This document shows positions 25,520-34,157 of a stretch of DNA of 43,429 nt, piece after piece. Each line of letters opens with the position of its first letter. Position 1 is the stretch's first letter. The translations under genes were made by a program, and so were the position numbers. This stretch comes from Betaproteobacteria bacterium (lineage in GTDB: Bacteria > Pseudomonadota > Gammaproteobacteria > Burkholderiales > Rhodocyclaceae): positions 1 through 43,429 of the forward strand of contig SHNC01000213.1 in NCBI GenBank assembly GCA_004295105.1. Reading direction: 5' to 3'. Below the pieces are notes generated by a model. The model had not been told where the DNA came from. It saw only the letters and a list, made by a program, of their open reading frames with translations, and made no database searches.

Positions 25520-26449
25520 CTACCAGCCCGGGTTCAGCCGCTTCGCTTCGGCGATCTCGGCGCGGATGGTGCGGAAGTGCTCGAAGCGGCGCCGATCGAT
25601 CGTTCCCGATTCAACGGCGGTGAGGAGCGCGCAACCGGGCTCGGCTTCGTGCCGGCAGTCGCGGAAGCGGCAGTGGCCGAGAAACGCGCGGAATTCGACG
25701 AAGCTCTCGGCCAGGCTCGCAGCCGTCAGGTGCGCGAGACCGAAGGCCTGCAGGCCGGGACTGTCGATCAGCCAGCCGTCGCGCGTCAGGTCGCCGCTGA
25801 GCGGGTACAGACGCGCGAAAGTCGTGGTGTGCTTGCCGGTGTCGAGCGCGGTCGAGATCTCGCGGGTCGCCGCATTGGCTTCCGGGATCAGGGCATTGGT
25901 CAGCGTCGATTTGCCCATGCCCGACTGGCCGACGAGGATGGCGTGCGTGCCGGCGAGCCGTGTGCGCAGCGCCTCCGCGCCCGCCAGCGCGGAAAGCTCG
26001 ATGACCTCGTAGCCCAGCGCGCGGAAGGGCGCCAGTTGCGCGCGTGCGGCGTCAAGGCGGTCGCTCAGGTCTGCCTTGTTGAGCACGATCAGCGGCGTGA
26101 TCTCCTGGCTTTCGGCGGCGGCGATGCAGCGCGAGATCAGCAGGTCCGAGAAGCCGGGCTCGGTGGCGACGACGATGGCGACGTGGCTCAGGTTGGCGGC
26201 GATGAGCTTCTCGCGGAAGGCGTCCGAGCGCCACAACAGGTTGCGGCGCGGCTGCAGGTGTTCGATCACGCCCTGGCCGTCACTGCCGGGCAGCACGTCG
26301 ACCTCGTCGCCGCAGGCGAAGGTGTTCTTCTTGCCGCGCGTGGTGCATTGCAGCCGCCCGTCGGCGGTGGCCACCTCGTAATGGCGGCCGAAAGCCGCGA
26401 CGATCACCCCATGCAGGCGTGCTGCATCCTTGCGCCGTTGCTGCGCCAT
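25520..26449 (-). CDS. rsgA: Ribosome biogenesis GTPase RsgA
   Basis: A 309-residue circularly permuted GTPase that assists late 30S maturation. The N-terminal OB fold (about 10-70) precedes motifs in permuted order: G4 NKAD (124-127), G1 GQSGMGKS (174-181), G3 DSPG (229-232). The C-terminal zinc site is C260, C265, H267, C273. Length and order fit RsgA/YjeQ. Its ATG shares one base with the stop of the M48 protease gene (TGATG), so it is the second gene of a coupled pair. rsgA beside an M48 peptidase and orn is a common betaproteobacterial arrangement. Confidence 0.95.
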   Translation of the reverse strand: MAQQRRKDAARLHGVIVAAFGRHYEVATADGRLQCTTRGKKNTFACGDEVDVLPGSDGQGVIEHLQPRRNLLWRSDAFREKLIAANLSHVAIVVATEPGFSDLLISRCIAAAESQEITPLIVLNKADLSDRLDAARAQLAPFRALGYEVIELSALAGAEALRTRLAGTHAILVGQSGMGKSTLTNALIPEANAATREISTALDTGKHTTTFARLYPLSGDLTRDGWLIDSPGLQAFGLAHLTAASLAESFVEFRAFLGHCRFRDCRHEAEPGCALLTAVESGTIDRRRFEHFRTIRAEIAEAKRLNPGW

Positions 26450-27708
26450 CAGGCCAGGGCCTGCAGTCGGGCCACGCGCAGCGCCGCCGGCGGGTGGGAG
26501 TCGAAGAAACGCGAGTACAGCGGGTCGGGCGTCAGCGTGGAGGCGTTGTCGCGGTACAGCTTCACCAGCGCCGCGACCAGGTCGGCGGCCCGCGTCTGCT
26601 GTGCGGCGTAGGCATCGGCCTCGTACTCATGTACGCGCGACCAGTGGCTGGCGATGGGCGACAGCATGAAGGTGAAGGCGGGCAGCACGACGAAGAACAG
26701 CGCAAGCGCGGTGGCCGTGTCGGTGGCGCTGGCGCCGAGGCCGGCGAAGAACCAGGGCTGCTGCATCAGCCAGCCGAGCAGGGCCAGCAGCGCCAGGGTG
26801 GTCGGCGCGAGCAGTGCCATGCGCTTCAGGATGTGGCGATGGCGGAAGTGGCCGAGCTCGTGCGCCAGTACAGCCTCGACCTCTTCCGGGCTCAGCTTGT
26901 CGAGCAGCGTGTCGAAGAAGACGATGCGCTTGGCGGCGCCGAAGCCGGTGAAATAGGCGTTGCCGTGCGCGGAGCGGCGCGAGCCGTCCATCACGAACAG
27001 CCCCTTCGACTTGAAGCCGCAGCGTGCAAGCAGCGCTTCGACACGGGTCTTCAGCGCCTGGTCGGCGAGCGGGGTGAATTTGTTGAACAGCGGGGCGATG
27101 AATGTCGGCCAGATCAGCATCACCAGCACGTTGAAAGTCAGCCAGAAGGCCCATACCCACAGCCACCACAGCTCGCCCATCGCCTGCATCAGCCAGAGCA
27201 CCAGCGCGATCAGCGGCAGCCCGATCACCACGCCGAGCGCCGCCTCCTTCAGGGCATCGGCAGCGAACAATCCAGGCGTCATGCGGTTGAAGCCGAAGCG
27301 CTTCTCGATGACGAAGGTGCGGTACAGCACGGCCGGAAGATCCACCACCCAGCCGATCACGCTGAGCGTGGCGAGCAGGGCCACGCCATGAGCAAGGCCG
27401 CCGGCGTCGAGCCAGCGCGACCATGCCGAGTGCAGCGCCTGCAGGCCGCCACCCAGTGTCAGCGCCAGCGCCAGCAGGGCGCCGACGACGGTGGCGACGA
27501 TCGCCAGGCGCATGCGCGCACGCGTGTAGTCGGCTGCACGCTGGTGTGCGTGCAGGCTGATCGCGCCGGCAAAGGCGTCGGGAACCTTCTCGCGGCGCGC
27601 GGCGACATGGCGGATCTGCCGCTGCATCAGCGTCGTCTTTACCGCGACGCTGGCGAGCAGCATGGCGACGAAGAGGTAGGTGAGGAAACTGGCGTTGTCG
27701 ACGGGCAT
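26449..27708 (-). CDS. M48 (Ste24-like) membrane metalloprotease
   Basis: A 419-residue zinc protease with the Ste24/CAAX-protease N-terminal part: several TM helices, with FVIEKRFGFNRMTP before the fourth. The active site HELGH is at 283-287 and the third zinc ligand is Glu363 in EYEADAYA. Members degrade or process membrane proteins at the inner membrane. The start is the ATG at 27708; upstream in-frame sequence is not protein-like. Translationally coupled to rsgA downstream and divergent from orn. Confidence 0.92.
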   Translation of the reverse strand: MPVDNASFLTYLFVAMLLASVAVKTTLMQRQIRHVAARREKVPDAFAGAISLHAHQRAADYTRARMRLAIVATVVGALLALALTLGGGLQALHSAWSRWLDAGGLAHGVALLATLSVIGWVVDLPAVLYRTFVIEKRFGFNRMTPGLFAADALKEAALGVVIGLPLIALVLWLMQAMGELWWLWVWAFWLTFNVLVMLIWPTFIAPLFNKFTPLADQALKTRVEALLARCGFKSKGLFVMDGSRRSAHGNAYFTGFGAAKRIVFFDTLLDKLSPEEVEAVLAHELGHFRHRHILKRMALLAPTTLALLALLGWLMQQPWFFAGLGASATDTATALALFFVVLPAFTFMLSPIASHWSRVHEYEADAYAAQQTRAADLVAALVKLYRDNASTLTPDPLYSRFFDSHPPAALRVARLQALA

Positions 27709-27879
27709 GGAACGGTGCGGGAAGAGGGCGATCGAGCGAAGTGGCCGGGCGATGTTTCTGGCGGTGCTTCTCGGGGTGTGTCTGGCCGCGGGCGATCGAC
27801 GGTGGCGCTGCCCACCCTCGAGCGCACACGGCGCCATCGCGATCTGTGACACAATCGCCGCCCTGAAGTTTTCACCGCT

Positions 27880-27902
27880 ACGGCTTTCGTCGCGAAAGCC
27901 GT
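27880..27902 (+). other. Perfect 10-bp stem-loop in the orn leader
   Basis: ACGGCTTTCG-TCG-CGAAAGCCGT, with a 3-nt loop, lies 33 nt before the orn ATG. It could be an RNA hairpin controlling orn or a palindromic operator for the divergent orn/M48 promoters. There is no T-tract, so termination is unlikely. Confidence 0.5.
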
Positions 27903-27935
27903 CGGCCATCGGCACTGCAAAAAGGCGCACGGATT

Positions 27936-28484
27936 ATGGCACAGGACCCCAAGCACCTGATATGGCTGGACATGGAGATGACCGGCCTCGAACCGGACCG
28001 CGACCGCATCATCGAAATGGCCGTCGTCATCACCAACGAGCAGCTCGAGACGGTGGCCGAGGCGCCCGTGATCGTCGTGCATCAGCCGGATGCGGTGCTC
28101 GATGCGATGGACGACTGGAACAGGAACACCCACGGCAAGTCGGGGCTCACCGACCGCGTGCGCGCCTCGACGGTGTCCGAGGCCGAGGCCGAGGCACGCA
28201 TGCTCGCGTTCCTGCAGCAGTGGGTGCCGGCGCGCAGCTCGCCGATGTGCGGCAACTCGGTGTGCCAGGATCGCCGCTTCCTTGCGCGCTACATGCCGCA
28301 GCTCGAGGCCTGGTTCCACTACCGCAACCTCGACGTGTCCACCGTCAAGGAACTGGCCAAGCGCTGGCGCCCGGAGGTCTACGGTGCGGTGTCGAAGAAG
28401 GGCGCGCACACGGCCCTGTCCGACATCCAGGAATCGATCGCGGAACTTCGGCATTACCGCGACCGTTTCCTGCGCCTGGAGTAG
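27936..28484 (+). CDS. orn: Oligoribonuclease
   Basis: A 182-residue DEDDh 3'-5' exonuclease that degrades 2-5 nt RNAs, including pGpG from c-di-GMP breakdown. Exo I is WLDMEMTGL (Asp12, Glu14), Exo II lies in [13 protein letters not shown], and Exo III has HTALSDI. Length and motifs are typical. The leader contains a perfect hairpin. The Shine-Dalgarno is weak (AAAAGG). Confidence 0.96.
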   Translation: MAQDPKHLIWLDMEMTGLEPDRDRIIEMAVVITNEQLETVAEAPVIVVHQPDAVLDAMDDWNRNTHGKSGLTDRVRASTVSEAEAEARMLAFLQQWVPARSSPMCGNSVCQDRRFLARYMPQLEAWFHYRNLDVSTVKELAKRWRPEVYGAVSKKGAHTALSDIQESIAELRHYRDRFLRLE

Positions 28485-28533
28485 CCGGGCGCCGGCGGGC
28501 CGCGCGCAAACCCGGCTGCGGCAGGCGCGCCGC

Positions 28534-30180
28534 TCAGGAAGGTGTGCGCTTGTAGAGCCGGAAGGTCTCGAGCTGCTTGCCGCCGCCGCGCCGGTAATCC
28601 CAGATGACGCGCCATTCGGGTGCGAGCTCGGGGTTGTCGATGCGGCGGTTGTCATGCACCAGCAGCAGCGAGCAGGGCGTGGCATCGCCGTGCACCTGCA
28701 CGGTGCGGATGCCGGCGAAGTAGTCGAGCGAACTGCGCAGCGCGTCCGGCAGCCCGGTGGTGGCGATGCAGTCCACCACCTCGCCCGCCACTACCTTTTC
28801 GAGCGAGGTCATGACCGGCCGATAACTTCGGCCATGGTCGAACCAGGGCATCAGCAGCGTCACTGCCAGGCACCACAGCATGGTCATGCCCATCGCCCAG
28901 TTCGACGGGCTGCGCGACGGCGTGCGCGGCAACCGCCAGGCCAGCAGCAGCCACAGCGCGCTGATCAGCAGGCCGATCACCAGTTGCATCGCACCGCCAT
29001 GCAGCACGAAGTGCGGGGTCACCCGCGCGATGTGGCGGGCGAGGCCCGGTGGCCACGAAAACGCCTGCGCCGTCCATGCCAGCCATACCAGCAGGCCGAA
29101 CACCGAGAAGGTCATCAGCCCGAACCAGTCGAACGCATTGGCTGCGCCGCGCCGCAGCGTGGGCACACCGCCCGCCGCGAGCAGGGCCAGCGCCGGCAGC
29201 AGGGGCAGGGCCACGACCTGCGCGACATCGCCGTCCACGGCAAGCAAGGCGAGGGCGGTCACGAGCGACAACAGCGGCAGCAGCACGGGCAGGGCGCCCA
29301 AGTCCCGGCGACCGCGCCACAGGGTCCACAGCGCGATCGGCCACAGTGGCCAGGTGAACCAGCCGATGAGCTCGACCATTCGGTGCAGCTCCGATGCGCG
29401 CAGGGGGCCCGACGACAGGTCGCGCCAGCTTGCATGCAGCCACAGTGAGAAGGCGTCGGGCTGCTGCAGCAGCACGGCGAGCGGCCACAGGGCGCCCAGC
29501 CCGAGCGCGATCGACAGTCCCAGCAGCAGACCGCCACTGGCGTGCGGGGTGTGGCAATCCCTGCTGAGCGTCATCACCAGCGGAAGCAGGGGCATGGTCA
29601 GCCATGCTGCCGGCAGCCCGCCCGCGACGAAGGCCAGCGCGGCACCCAGACCGGCGGTGACGCTCCCCGCGACCGGCTCCTGCGGGACACGGGCCAGGCC
29701 CCGCAGCGTGAGCGCGAGCATCGCGACGACAGCGATCATCGGCTGGGTCTCGTGCGCGTGCAGCACCAGGCCCAGCGAGCCCAGTGTCAGCATCGCGGCG
29801 GGCGTGCGCGCCGGCCGTCCGTACAGGGCCTCGGCCGCGCGAGCGATGCAATACACGGTGGTCGCGGTGAAGATGGCCGTCGCCAGCCGTGCGCCGTCGT
29901 GCGGTGCGAGCAGCGGTGTCGTAACCCACGCGGTCAGCGCCGCCACCCAGTAGTACAGTGGCGGGAACTCGGCGAAGGGTTCGCCGGCGAGTTGCGGAAA
30001 CAGCAGGCCCTCGCCGCGCAGCATCGACCAGACGGGGCCGAAGTGGCGCGCATCGTCTCCGCGCCACGGGTCGTGCCCCGTCAGGCCGACGATCAGGTAC
30101 AGGCCGACCAGCAGCGTGATGCCCAGAGTGCCGTAGATCCGGCGTTGCAGCGGGGAGGTCGGTCGGGTTTCGCTGATCAT
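28534..30180 (-). CDS. ArnT-like membrane glycosyltransferase (GT-83/39 type)
   Basis: A 548-residue polytopic protein. A first TM helix is followed by a periplasmic loop with the acidic pair GDDARHFGPVWSMLRGEG and the FPPLYYW motif, the pattern of polyprenyl-phosphate-dependent transferases such as ArnT. About a dozen TM helices and a soluble C-terminal domain (from about residue 460) follow. The likely role is transfer of a sugar from a lipid-linked donor to an envelope acceptor; the sugar is unknown. No arn genes are nearby. The ATG at 30180 is the first start before a clear TM helix. Confidence 0.82.
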   Translation of the reverse strand: MISETRPTSPLQRRIYGTLGITLLVGLYLIVGLTGHDPWRGDDARHFGPVWSMLRGEGLLFPQLAGEPFAEFPPLYYWVAALTAWVTTPLLAPHDGARLATAIFTATTVYCIARAAEALYGRPARTPAAMLTLGSLGLVLHAHETQPMIAVVAMLALTLRGLARVPQEPVAGSVTAGLGAALAFVAGGLPAAWLTMPLLPLVMTLSRDCHTPHASGGLLLGLSIALGLGALWPLAVLLQQPDAFSLWLHASWRDLSSGPLRASELHRMVELIGWFTWPLWPIALWTLWRGRRDLGALPVLLPLLSLVTALALLAVDGDVAQVVALPLLPALALLAAGGVPTLRRGAANAFDWFGLMTFSVFGLLVWLAWTAQAFSWPPGLARHIARVTPHFVLHGGAMQLVIGLLISALWLLLAWRLPRTPSRSPSNWAMGMTMLWCLAVTLLMPWFDHGRSYRPVMTSLEKVVAGEVVDCIATTGLPDALRSSLDYFAGIRTVQVHGDATPCSLLLVHDNRRIDNPELAPEWRVIWDYRRGGGKQLETFRLYKRTPS

Positions 30181-30275
30181 GCGACGGTGGAATTGCGCGG
30201 AAATGCCGTGTGCGAGCGGGAAAGCCCAGATTCTACGGCCTGCGGGCGTTCGCGCCCAACGGCACGATGCGGACG

Positions 30276-30293
30276 GCACGCTCGCGAGCGTGC
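30276..30293. repeat. 18-bp perfect palindrome upstream of the ArnT-like gene
   Basis: GCACGCTCG-CGAGCGTGC lies 96 nt before the glycosyltransferase ATG, just past the rpmE terminator. A smaller GGGCG-TTCG-CGCCC hairpin sits at 30244-30257. It could be an operator or a leader hairpin. Confidence 0.5.
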
Positions 30294-30301
30294 GAACCAA
30301 C

Positions 30302-30326
30302 AAAAAAGGCAGCCGTGGCTGCCTTT
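30302..30326 (-). terminator. Rho-independent terminator of rpmE
   Basis: On the minus strand, AAAGGCAGCC-AC-GGCTGCC is followed by a run of six T. It is a textbook intrinsic terminator 45 nt past the rpmE stop. A further small hairpin (GCACCC-TTC-GGGTGC, 30336-30350) precedes it. Confidence 0.88.
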
Positions 30327-30370
30327 CCTGCGGGAGCACCCTTCGGGTGCCGTGTTCGATGCCGAGCGGA

Positions 30371-30589
30371 TCAGCCCAGGCGCTGAACGTTGCCGTACTT
30401 CTGGCGGAAGCGCTCGACGCGACCGGCGGTGTCGACGATCTTCTGCTTGCCCGTATAGAACGGGTGGCAGGCGGCGCACACTTCGACGTGCAGTTCCGGC
30501 TTGGTGATCGTGGAACGGGTGACGAAGACGTTGCCGCACGAGCAGGTCACGTTGACGTCGTTGTACTTCGGGTGGATGTCCGCTCTCAT
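30371..30589 (-). CDS. rpmE: 50S ribosomal protein L31, zinc (C+) form
   Basis: A 72-residue L31. It opens [12 protein letters not shown] and has four zinc Cys residues: C16 and C18 (TCSCGN) and C38 and C41 (VCAACHPF), then [18 protein letters not shown]. All four Cys are present, so this is the zinc-binding RpmE rather than the YkgM/RpmE2 form. AGGAAAC Shine-Dalgarno before the ATG at 30589. It has its own promoter and intrinsic terminator, so it is monocistronic. Confidence 0.97.
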   Translation of the reverse strand: MRADIHPKYNDVNVTCSCGNVFVTRSTITKPELHVEVCAACHPFYTGKQKIVDTAGRVERFRQKYGNVQRLG

Positions 30590-30648
30590 GGCTGTTTCCT
30601 GGCGCAAGCGGGCGGCGGATGTGACCGCCCTGATTTGAAGAATTAGCG

Positions 30649-30677
30649 ATTATCCGCGCACAGTCGAAACTAGGCAA
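30649..30677 (-). promoter_or_regulatory. Promoter of rpmE
   Basis: On the minus strand, -35 TTGCCT (30677-30672) and -10 GATAAT (30654-30649) have a 17-nt spacer. The predicted leader is about 50 nt. Confidence 0.7.
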
Positions 30678-30753
30678 GCCCCGCGCGGTTCAACTCGACT
30701 ACAATCGCGCGCTTTCGGACAAGCCCGGGCGCTGCGGGCGGGAGCGAGCGAGG

Positions 30754-31764
30754 GTGCATCTGCTGCTGGCACCGATGGAAGGCCTGCTGGACGACGTGCT
30801 GCGCGCGGTGATCACGCCCTGCGGCGGCTACGACTATGCGGTGACCGAGTTCGCGCGGGTATCGGGCACGTTGCTGCCCGAGCGCTTCTTCCGCCGCATC
30901 GCGCCCGAACTGTCCAGTGGCAGCCGCACGGCCGGGGGGACGCCGGTGCGCGTGCAACTGCTCGGCTCCGATCCTGCCTGCATGGCGGACAATGCTGCGC
31001 AACTGGCGGGCCTGGCGCCATCGGGCATCGATCTGAACTTCGGTTGTCCGGCGCCGACGGTCAATCGCCACCGCGGCGGCGCGGTGCTGCTGGACGAGCC
31101 CGAGCTGATGCATGCGATCACACGGGCCGTGCGCCGTGTGATGCCTGCCGAGATCCCGCTCACCGCGAAGATGCGCCTCGGAGTGCGGGACGCCGGGCGT
31201 GCGGTCGAATGTGCCCGGGCCCTGGCCGACGGCGGTGCCGCCGCGCTGGTCGTGCACGCGCGGACCAAGGACGATGGTTACCGCCCGCCGGCGCACTGGC
31301 CGTGGGTGGGCCGCATCGCGGAGGCGGTGCGCTTGCCGGTGGTGGCCAATGGCGAGGTCTGGAACGGCGAGGACTGGCGGCGCTGCCGCGCCGAGTCCGG
31401 CGTCGCCGACATCATGCTCGGTCGCGGTGCAGTGGCCGACCCCTTTCTCGCCCGCCGGCTGCGGGGCGGGCAGCTCGAGGCGCCGGAGCCGGCGGCGCGA
31501 GAATCCGAATGGCTGGAACTGCGCGCGATGCTCGGCGATTTCCGCGAGCGCGTGCTGCGCAAGGTGGTGCCGCGACACGCGCCCGGCCGCATCAAGCAGT
31601 GGCTGAACCTGTTGCGCCGTAATTTCCCGCAGGCCGAGCGGCTCTACCAGCAGATCCGCGGCCTGAGCGCGATGCCGGAGATCGATCGCGTCTTCGCCGC
31701 CGCCGGGATCCGCGTCGTGCCGACGAGTGCGGGTCTGGCGCCGGTGCCGGGGAGGGCCGCATGA
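30754..31764 (+). CDS. dusC: tRNA-dihydrouridine synthase C
   Basis: A 336-residue FMN enzyme that reduces uridine to dihydrouridine in the tRNA D-loop (position 16 in E. coli DusC). It opens [15 protein letters not shown]. Catalytic Cys98 is in [15 protein letters not shown], followed by [17 protein letters not shown] and the FMN phosphate site [16 protein letters not shown]. The extended C-terminal helices suit DusC. The start is a GTG at 30754 after GGAGCGAGCGAGG. It overlaps the TrmB-like gene by 4 nt (ATGA), making a tRNA-modification pair. Confidence 0.93.
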   Translation: MHLLLAPMEGLLDDVLRAVITPCGGYDYAVTEFARVSGTLLPERFFRRIAPELSSGSRTAGGTPVRVQLLGSDPACMADNAAQLAGLAPSGIDLNFGCPAPTVNRHRGGAVLLDEPELMHAITRAVRRVMPAEIPLTAKMRLGVRDAGRAVECARALADGGAAALVVHARTKDDGYRPPAHWPWVGRIAEAVRLPVVANGEVWNGEDWRRCRAESGVADIMLGRGAVADPFLARRLRGGQLEAPEPAARESEWLELRAMLGDFRERVLRKVVPRHAPGRIKQWLNLLRRNFPQAERLYQQIRGLSAMPEIDRVFAAAGIRVVPTSAGLAPVPGRAA

Positions 31765-32426
31765 GCTACGCCAACTCGCGCATCCCCGAGAGCGCTCAGC
31801 AGGGCATCCACGACAATCTCGCACGCATCGTCGGCCGGCACCTGGCCGAGCCCTTCCGCAAGCCGATTGCCGACTACAACCGCGCTGCCCTCCAGGCCAG
31901 CCTTGCCGGCTGGGACGGTCATGCACCGTTCATTGTCGACGCGGGTTGCGGCGTCGGCCACAGCACGATACAGCTCGCGCGCGCGAATCCGGACCACTGG
32001 GTGATCGGCGTCGACCAGTCGCAGGATCGCCTGCAGCGGCGCAAGCCCTATCCGGAGGCCCTGCTGCCGAAGAACATGGTCTTCGTGCGCGCCGACCTGG
32101 TGGATTACTGGCGACTCGTCGACGAAGCCGGCCTGCGCCTTGCCCGGCACTACATCCTGTATCCCAATCCCTGGCCCAAGATCGGCCACCTCGCCCGGCG
32201 CTGGCACGCGCACCCGGTGTTTCCGTGGATTCCGCGCCTGGGCGGGCGTCTGGAGTGTCGCAGCAACTGGCGCGTCTATATTGAGGAGATGGCGTTCGCG
32301 CTCGCGCTGGCGCTGGGGCGCGACGTGACTTGGGAGACGTTCGAGGCCACGGCGCCACTGACGCCCTTCGAGCGCAAGTACCGAGATTCCGGGCAGATCC
32401 TGTATCGCGTCGTGGTGGACCTCTAG
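31761..32426 (+). CDS. TrmB-like SAM-dependent methyltransferase (divergent)
   Basis: A 221-residue class I methyltransferase. SAM motif I is [11 protein letters not shown] (59-69), then [21 protein letters not shown], and YPNPWPK (134-140). The last corresponds to the TrmB signature PDPWPKxRH, with Asn in place of Asp and IGH in place of KRH. It therefore belongs to the tRNA m7G46 methyltransferase superfamily but may not be the canonical enzyme. The coupled start with dusC supports tRNA as substrate. Whether a standard trmB exists elsewhere cannot be seen. Confidence 0.8.
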   Translation: MSYANSRIPESAQQGIHDNLARIVGRHLAEPFRKPIADYNRAALQASLAGWDGHAPFIVDAGCGVGHSTIQLARANPDHWVIGVDQSQDRLQRRKPYPEALLPKNMVFVRADLVDYWRLVDEAGLRLARHYILYPNPWPKIGHLARRWHAHPVFPWIPRLGGRLECRSNWRVYIEEMAFALALALGRDVTWETFEATAPLTPFERKYRDSGQILYRVVVDL

Positions 32427-32494
32427 TCACTGAAATATCGCTTGCCGCGGTGCGGCCGATCGGCCACGCTGCACACCATTGCCGGAGATCAGAC

Positions 32495-33280
32495 ATGAGC
32501 GAAGCCCCAGCCGCGGACAACCCCGCCGAAAATCCCTACCTGATGAGCGACGAAGCCTTCGAGGCGCTGGAGGAGATCCTCACCTCGGACGTCGTGCCCG
32601 AGGACTGCATGGACCTCGAGATGCTCGACGGCTTCCTCGCCGGGGTGCTGCTGTCGCCGCGTGCGATCCCGGTCGAGCGCTGGCTGCCGGCGGTGTGGTC
32701 GGCGCACGAGGACAGTGTCGGCTTCGGTTCGGGCAGCGGCGTGCAGCGGGCGATCCGGCTGGTGCTGTCGTACTACAACGAGATGGCGACCACGCTGGGC
32801 CTGGACGAGGAAGAGGAGGCCTGCTGGGAGCCGTTCTGTTTCGCGATCGCAGACGGCGACACGCTCAAGCTCGGCGACGAGTGGATCGAGGGCTTCGCCC
32901 AGGGCCTGGAGCTGTGGCCGCAGGACTGGGAGCAGGGCCTGTCGGAAGACACCATCGAGGCGGTGCAGGCCACGCTCGACGAGGTGCTGGCCCCCTGGCG
33001 GCCGGGCGGTGAAGGCGAGGCGGATGCCGATGGCGAGACGGCGCCGTCACCGGCCGACGGCGATGCCGACGACGAGACTCGCCTCGGCTGGCTGGCCGCC
33101 GTCGGCGAGGGGGTGAACGACATCTTCGCGCATTGGCGGGAAGTGGGCCTTCCGACGCCATCACCGGTCGCGATCGAGTTGCCGCAGGCGGCTGCCAGGA
33201 GCGGCCCGGGGCGCAACGATCCCTGCCCCTGCGGCAGCGGAAAGAAGTTCAAGAAGTGCTGTGGCGCCGAAAAGGCCTGA
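32495..33280 (+). CDS. YecA/UPF0149-family protein with SEC-C motif
   Basis: A 261-residue acidic protein. The N-terminal UPF0149 helical domain (DLEMLDGFLAGVLLSP, then WEPFCFAIAD) is followed by an Asp/Glu/Ala-rich linker (about 170-195) and a C-terminal SEC-C zinc motif DPCPCGSGKKFKKCCG (about 243-258). SEC-C is the zinc-binding, ribosome- or SecB-contacting tail also found in SecA; YecA in E. coli has been linked to SecA and metallochaperone roles. The ATG at 32495 follows CCGGAGAT. The next gene, a YkgJ protein, starts 19 nt downstream. Confidence 0.88.
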   Translation: MSEAPAADNPAENPYLMSDEAFEALEEILTSDVVPEDCMDLEMLDGFLAGVLLSPRAIPVERWLPAVWSAHEDSVGFGSGSGVQRAIRLVLSYYNEMATTLGLDEEEEACWEPFCFAIADGDTLKLGDEWIEGFAQGLELWPQDWEQGLSEDTIEAVQATLDEVLAPWRPGGEGEADADGETAPSPADGDADDETRLGWLAAVGEGVNDIFAHWREVGLPTPSPVAIELPQAAARSGPGRNDPCPCGSGKKFKKCCGAEKA

Positions 33281-33299
33281 CACGGCGTCGAGGACGAGC

Positions 33300-33629
33300 A
33301 TGCGCGAGGATCATTGCACCCGCTGCGGCGCCTGCTGCGCCGCCTTCCGGGTCGATTTCCATCACTCGGAACTGGCTTCGCGCGAAGCGGGGGGCGTGCC
33401 CGACGCGATGGTGGTGCCAGTGACCGCCACCCTGCGCCGCATGCGGGGCACGGACGAGGCGCCGCCGCGCTGCGTCGCGCTCGAGGGCGAGATCGGCCGG
33501 TCGGTGCGCTGCGCCATCTACGCCCGCCGGCCCTCGCCCTGCCGCGACTTCGCGCCATATGCGGCGCTGGGCATCGGTGACGACGCCTGCAATCGCGCAC
33601 GCGCGCGGCACGGCCTGCCGCCGCTGTGA
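33300..33629 (+). CDS. YkgJ-family cysteine cluster protein, copy 1
   Basis: A 109-residue protein with the N-terminal C-x2-C-x2-CC motif (CTRCGACC, residues 6-13) and the later RC...RCAIYARRPSPCRDF that completes the YkgJ/UPF0153 cluster. It is likely a metal (Zn or Fe-S) site; the function is unknown. The ATG at 33300 is the only start directly before the first Cys. A related gene lies about 100 nt downstream. Confidence 0.85.
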   Translation: MREDHCTRCGACCAAFRVDFHHSELASREAGGVPDAMVVPVTATLRRMRGTDEAPPRCVALEGEIGRSVRCAIYARRPSPCRDFAPYAALGIGDDACNRARARHGLPPL

Positions 33630-33730
33630 CGGAAGCACCGGCGCTGCGGTCGCGCGACGGCGGACGAACCCGCAACCCCATCTTGGTCGGAACCCCAGAC
33701 TCTGGGCCGGGAAGGACACCGAATCCGAAA

Positions 33731-34096
33731 ATGGACGATGAAGCGTTCAACCCCTGCCTGAGTTGCGGCATGTGCTGCACGCATTTCCGCATTTCCTTCT
33801 ACTGGGCCGAGGCCGACGATGCGCCGGGCGGCTTCGTGCCGGCGGCAATGACCGAAAAACTGACTCCCCACCTGCGCTGCATGAAAGGCAGCAACGACAT
33901 GCCCCGACGCTGCTCGGCACTTGCTGGAACGGTGGGCGAGCAGGTGGGCTGCACGATCTACGAGAACCGGCCGACGCCTTGCCGCGAGTTCCCGTCGTAT
34001 CTGCAGGACGGAACGCCGAACCCGAAGTGCGACGAACTGCGGGCGAAGATAGGGCTGCCGCCCTTGCCGCGGCAGCCGCTGGCGCGGGCGGCCTGA
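33731..34096 (+). CDS. YkgJ-family cysteine cluster protein, copy 2
   Basis: A 121-residue paralogue of the preceding gene, with CLSCGMCC (residues 9-16), then LRC, RRC, GCTIYENRPTPCREFP and the shared ending IGLPPLP. The start is taken at the ATG 33731, just before the Cys motif. A GTG at 33626 would add about 35 residues that resemble nothing in copy 1. No strong Shine-Dalgarno is present. The pair probably arose by tandem duplication and then diverged. Confidence 0.83.
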   Translation: MDDEAFNPCLSCGMCCTHFRISFYWAEADDAPGGFVPAAMTEKLTPHLRCMKGSNDMPRRCSALAGTVGEQVGCTIYENRPTPCREFPSYLQDGTPNPKCDELRAKIGLPPLPRQPLARAA

Positions 34097-34157
34097 GCCG
34101 CTACCGGTCGCGATCTGCGGCCCGCGTGCACCGGCTGGCGGCCCGGGCCTGGCGGAT

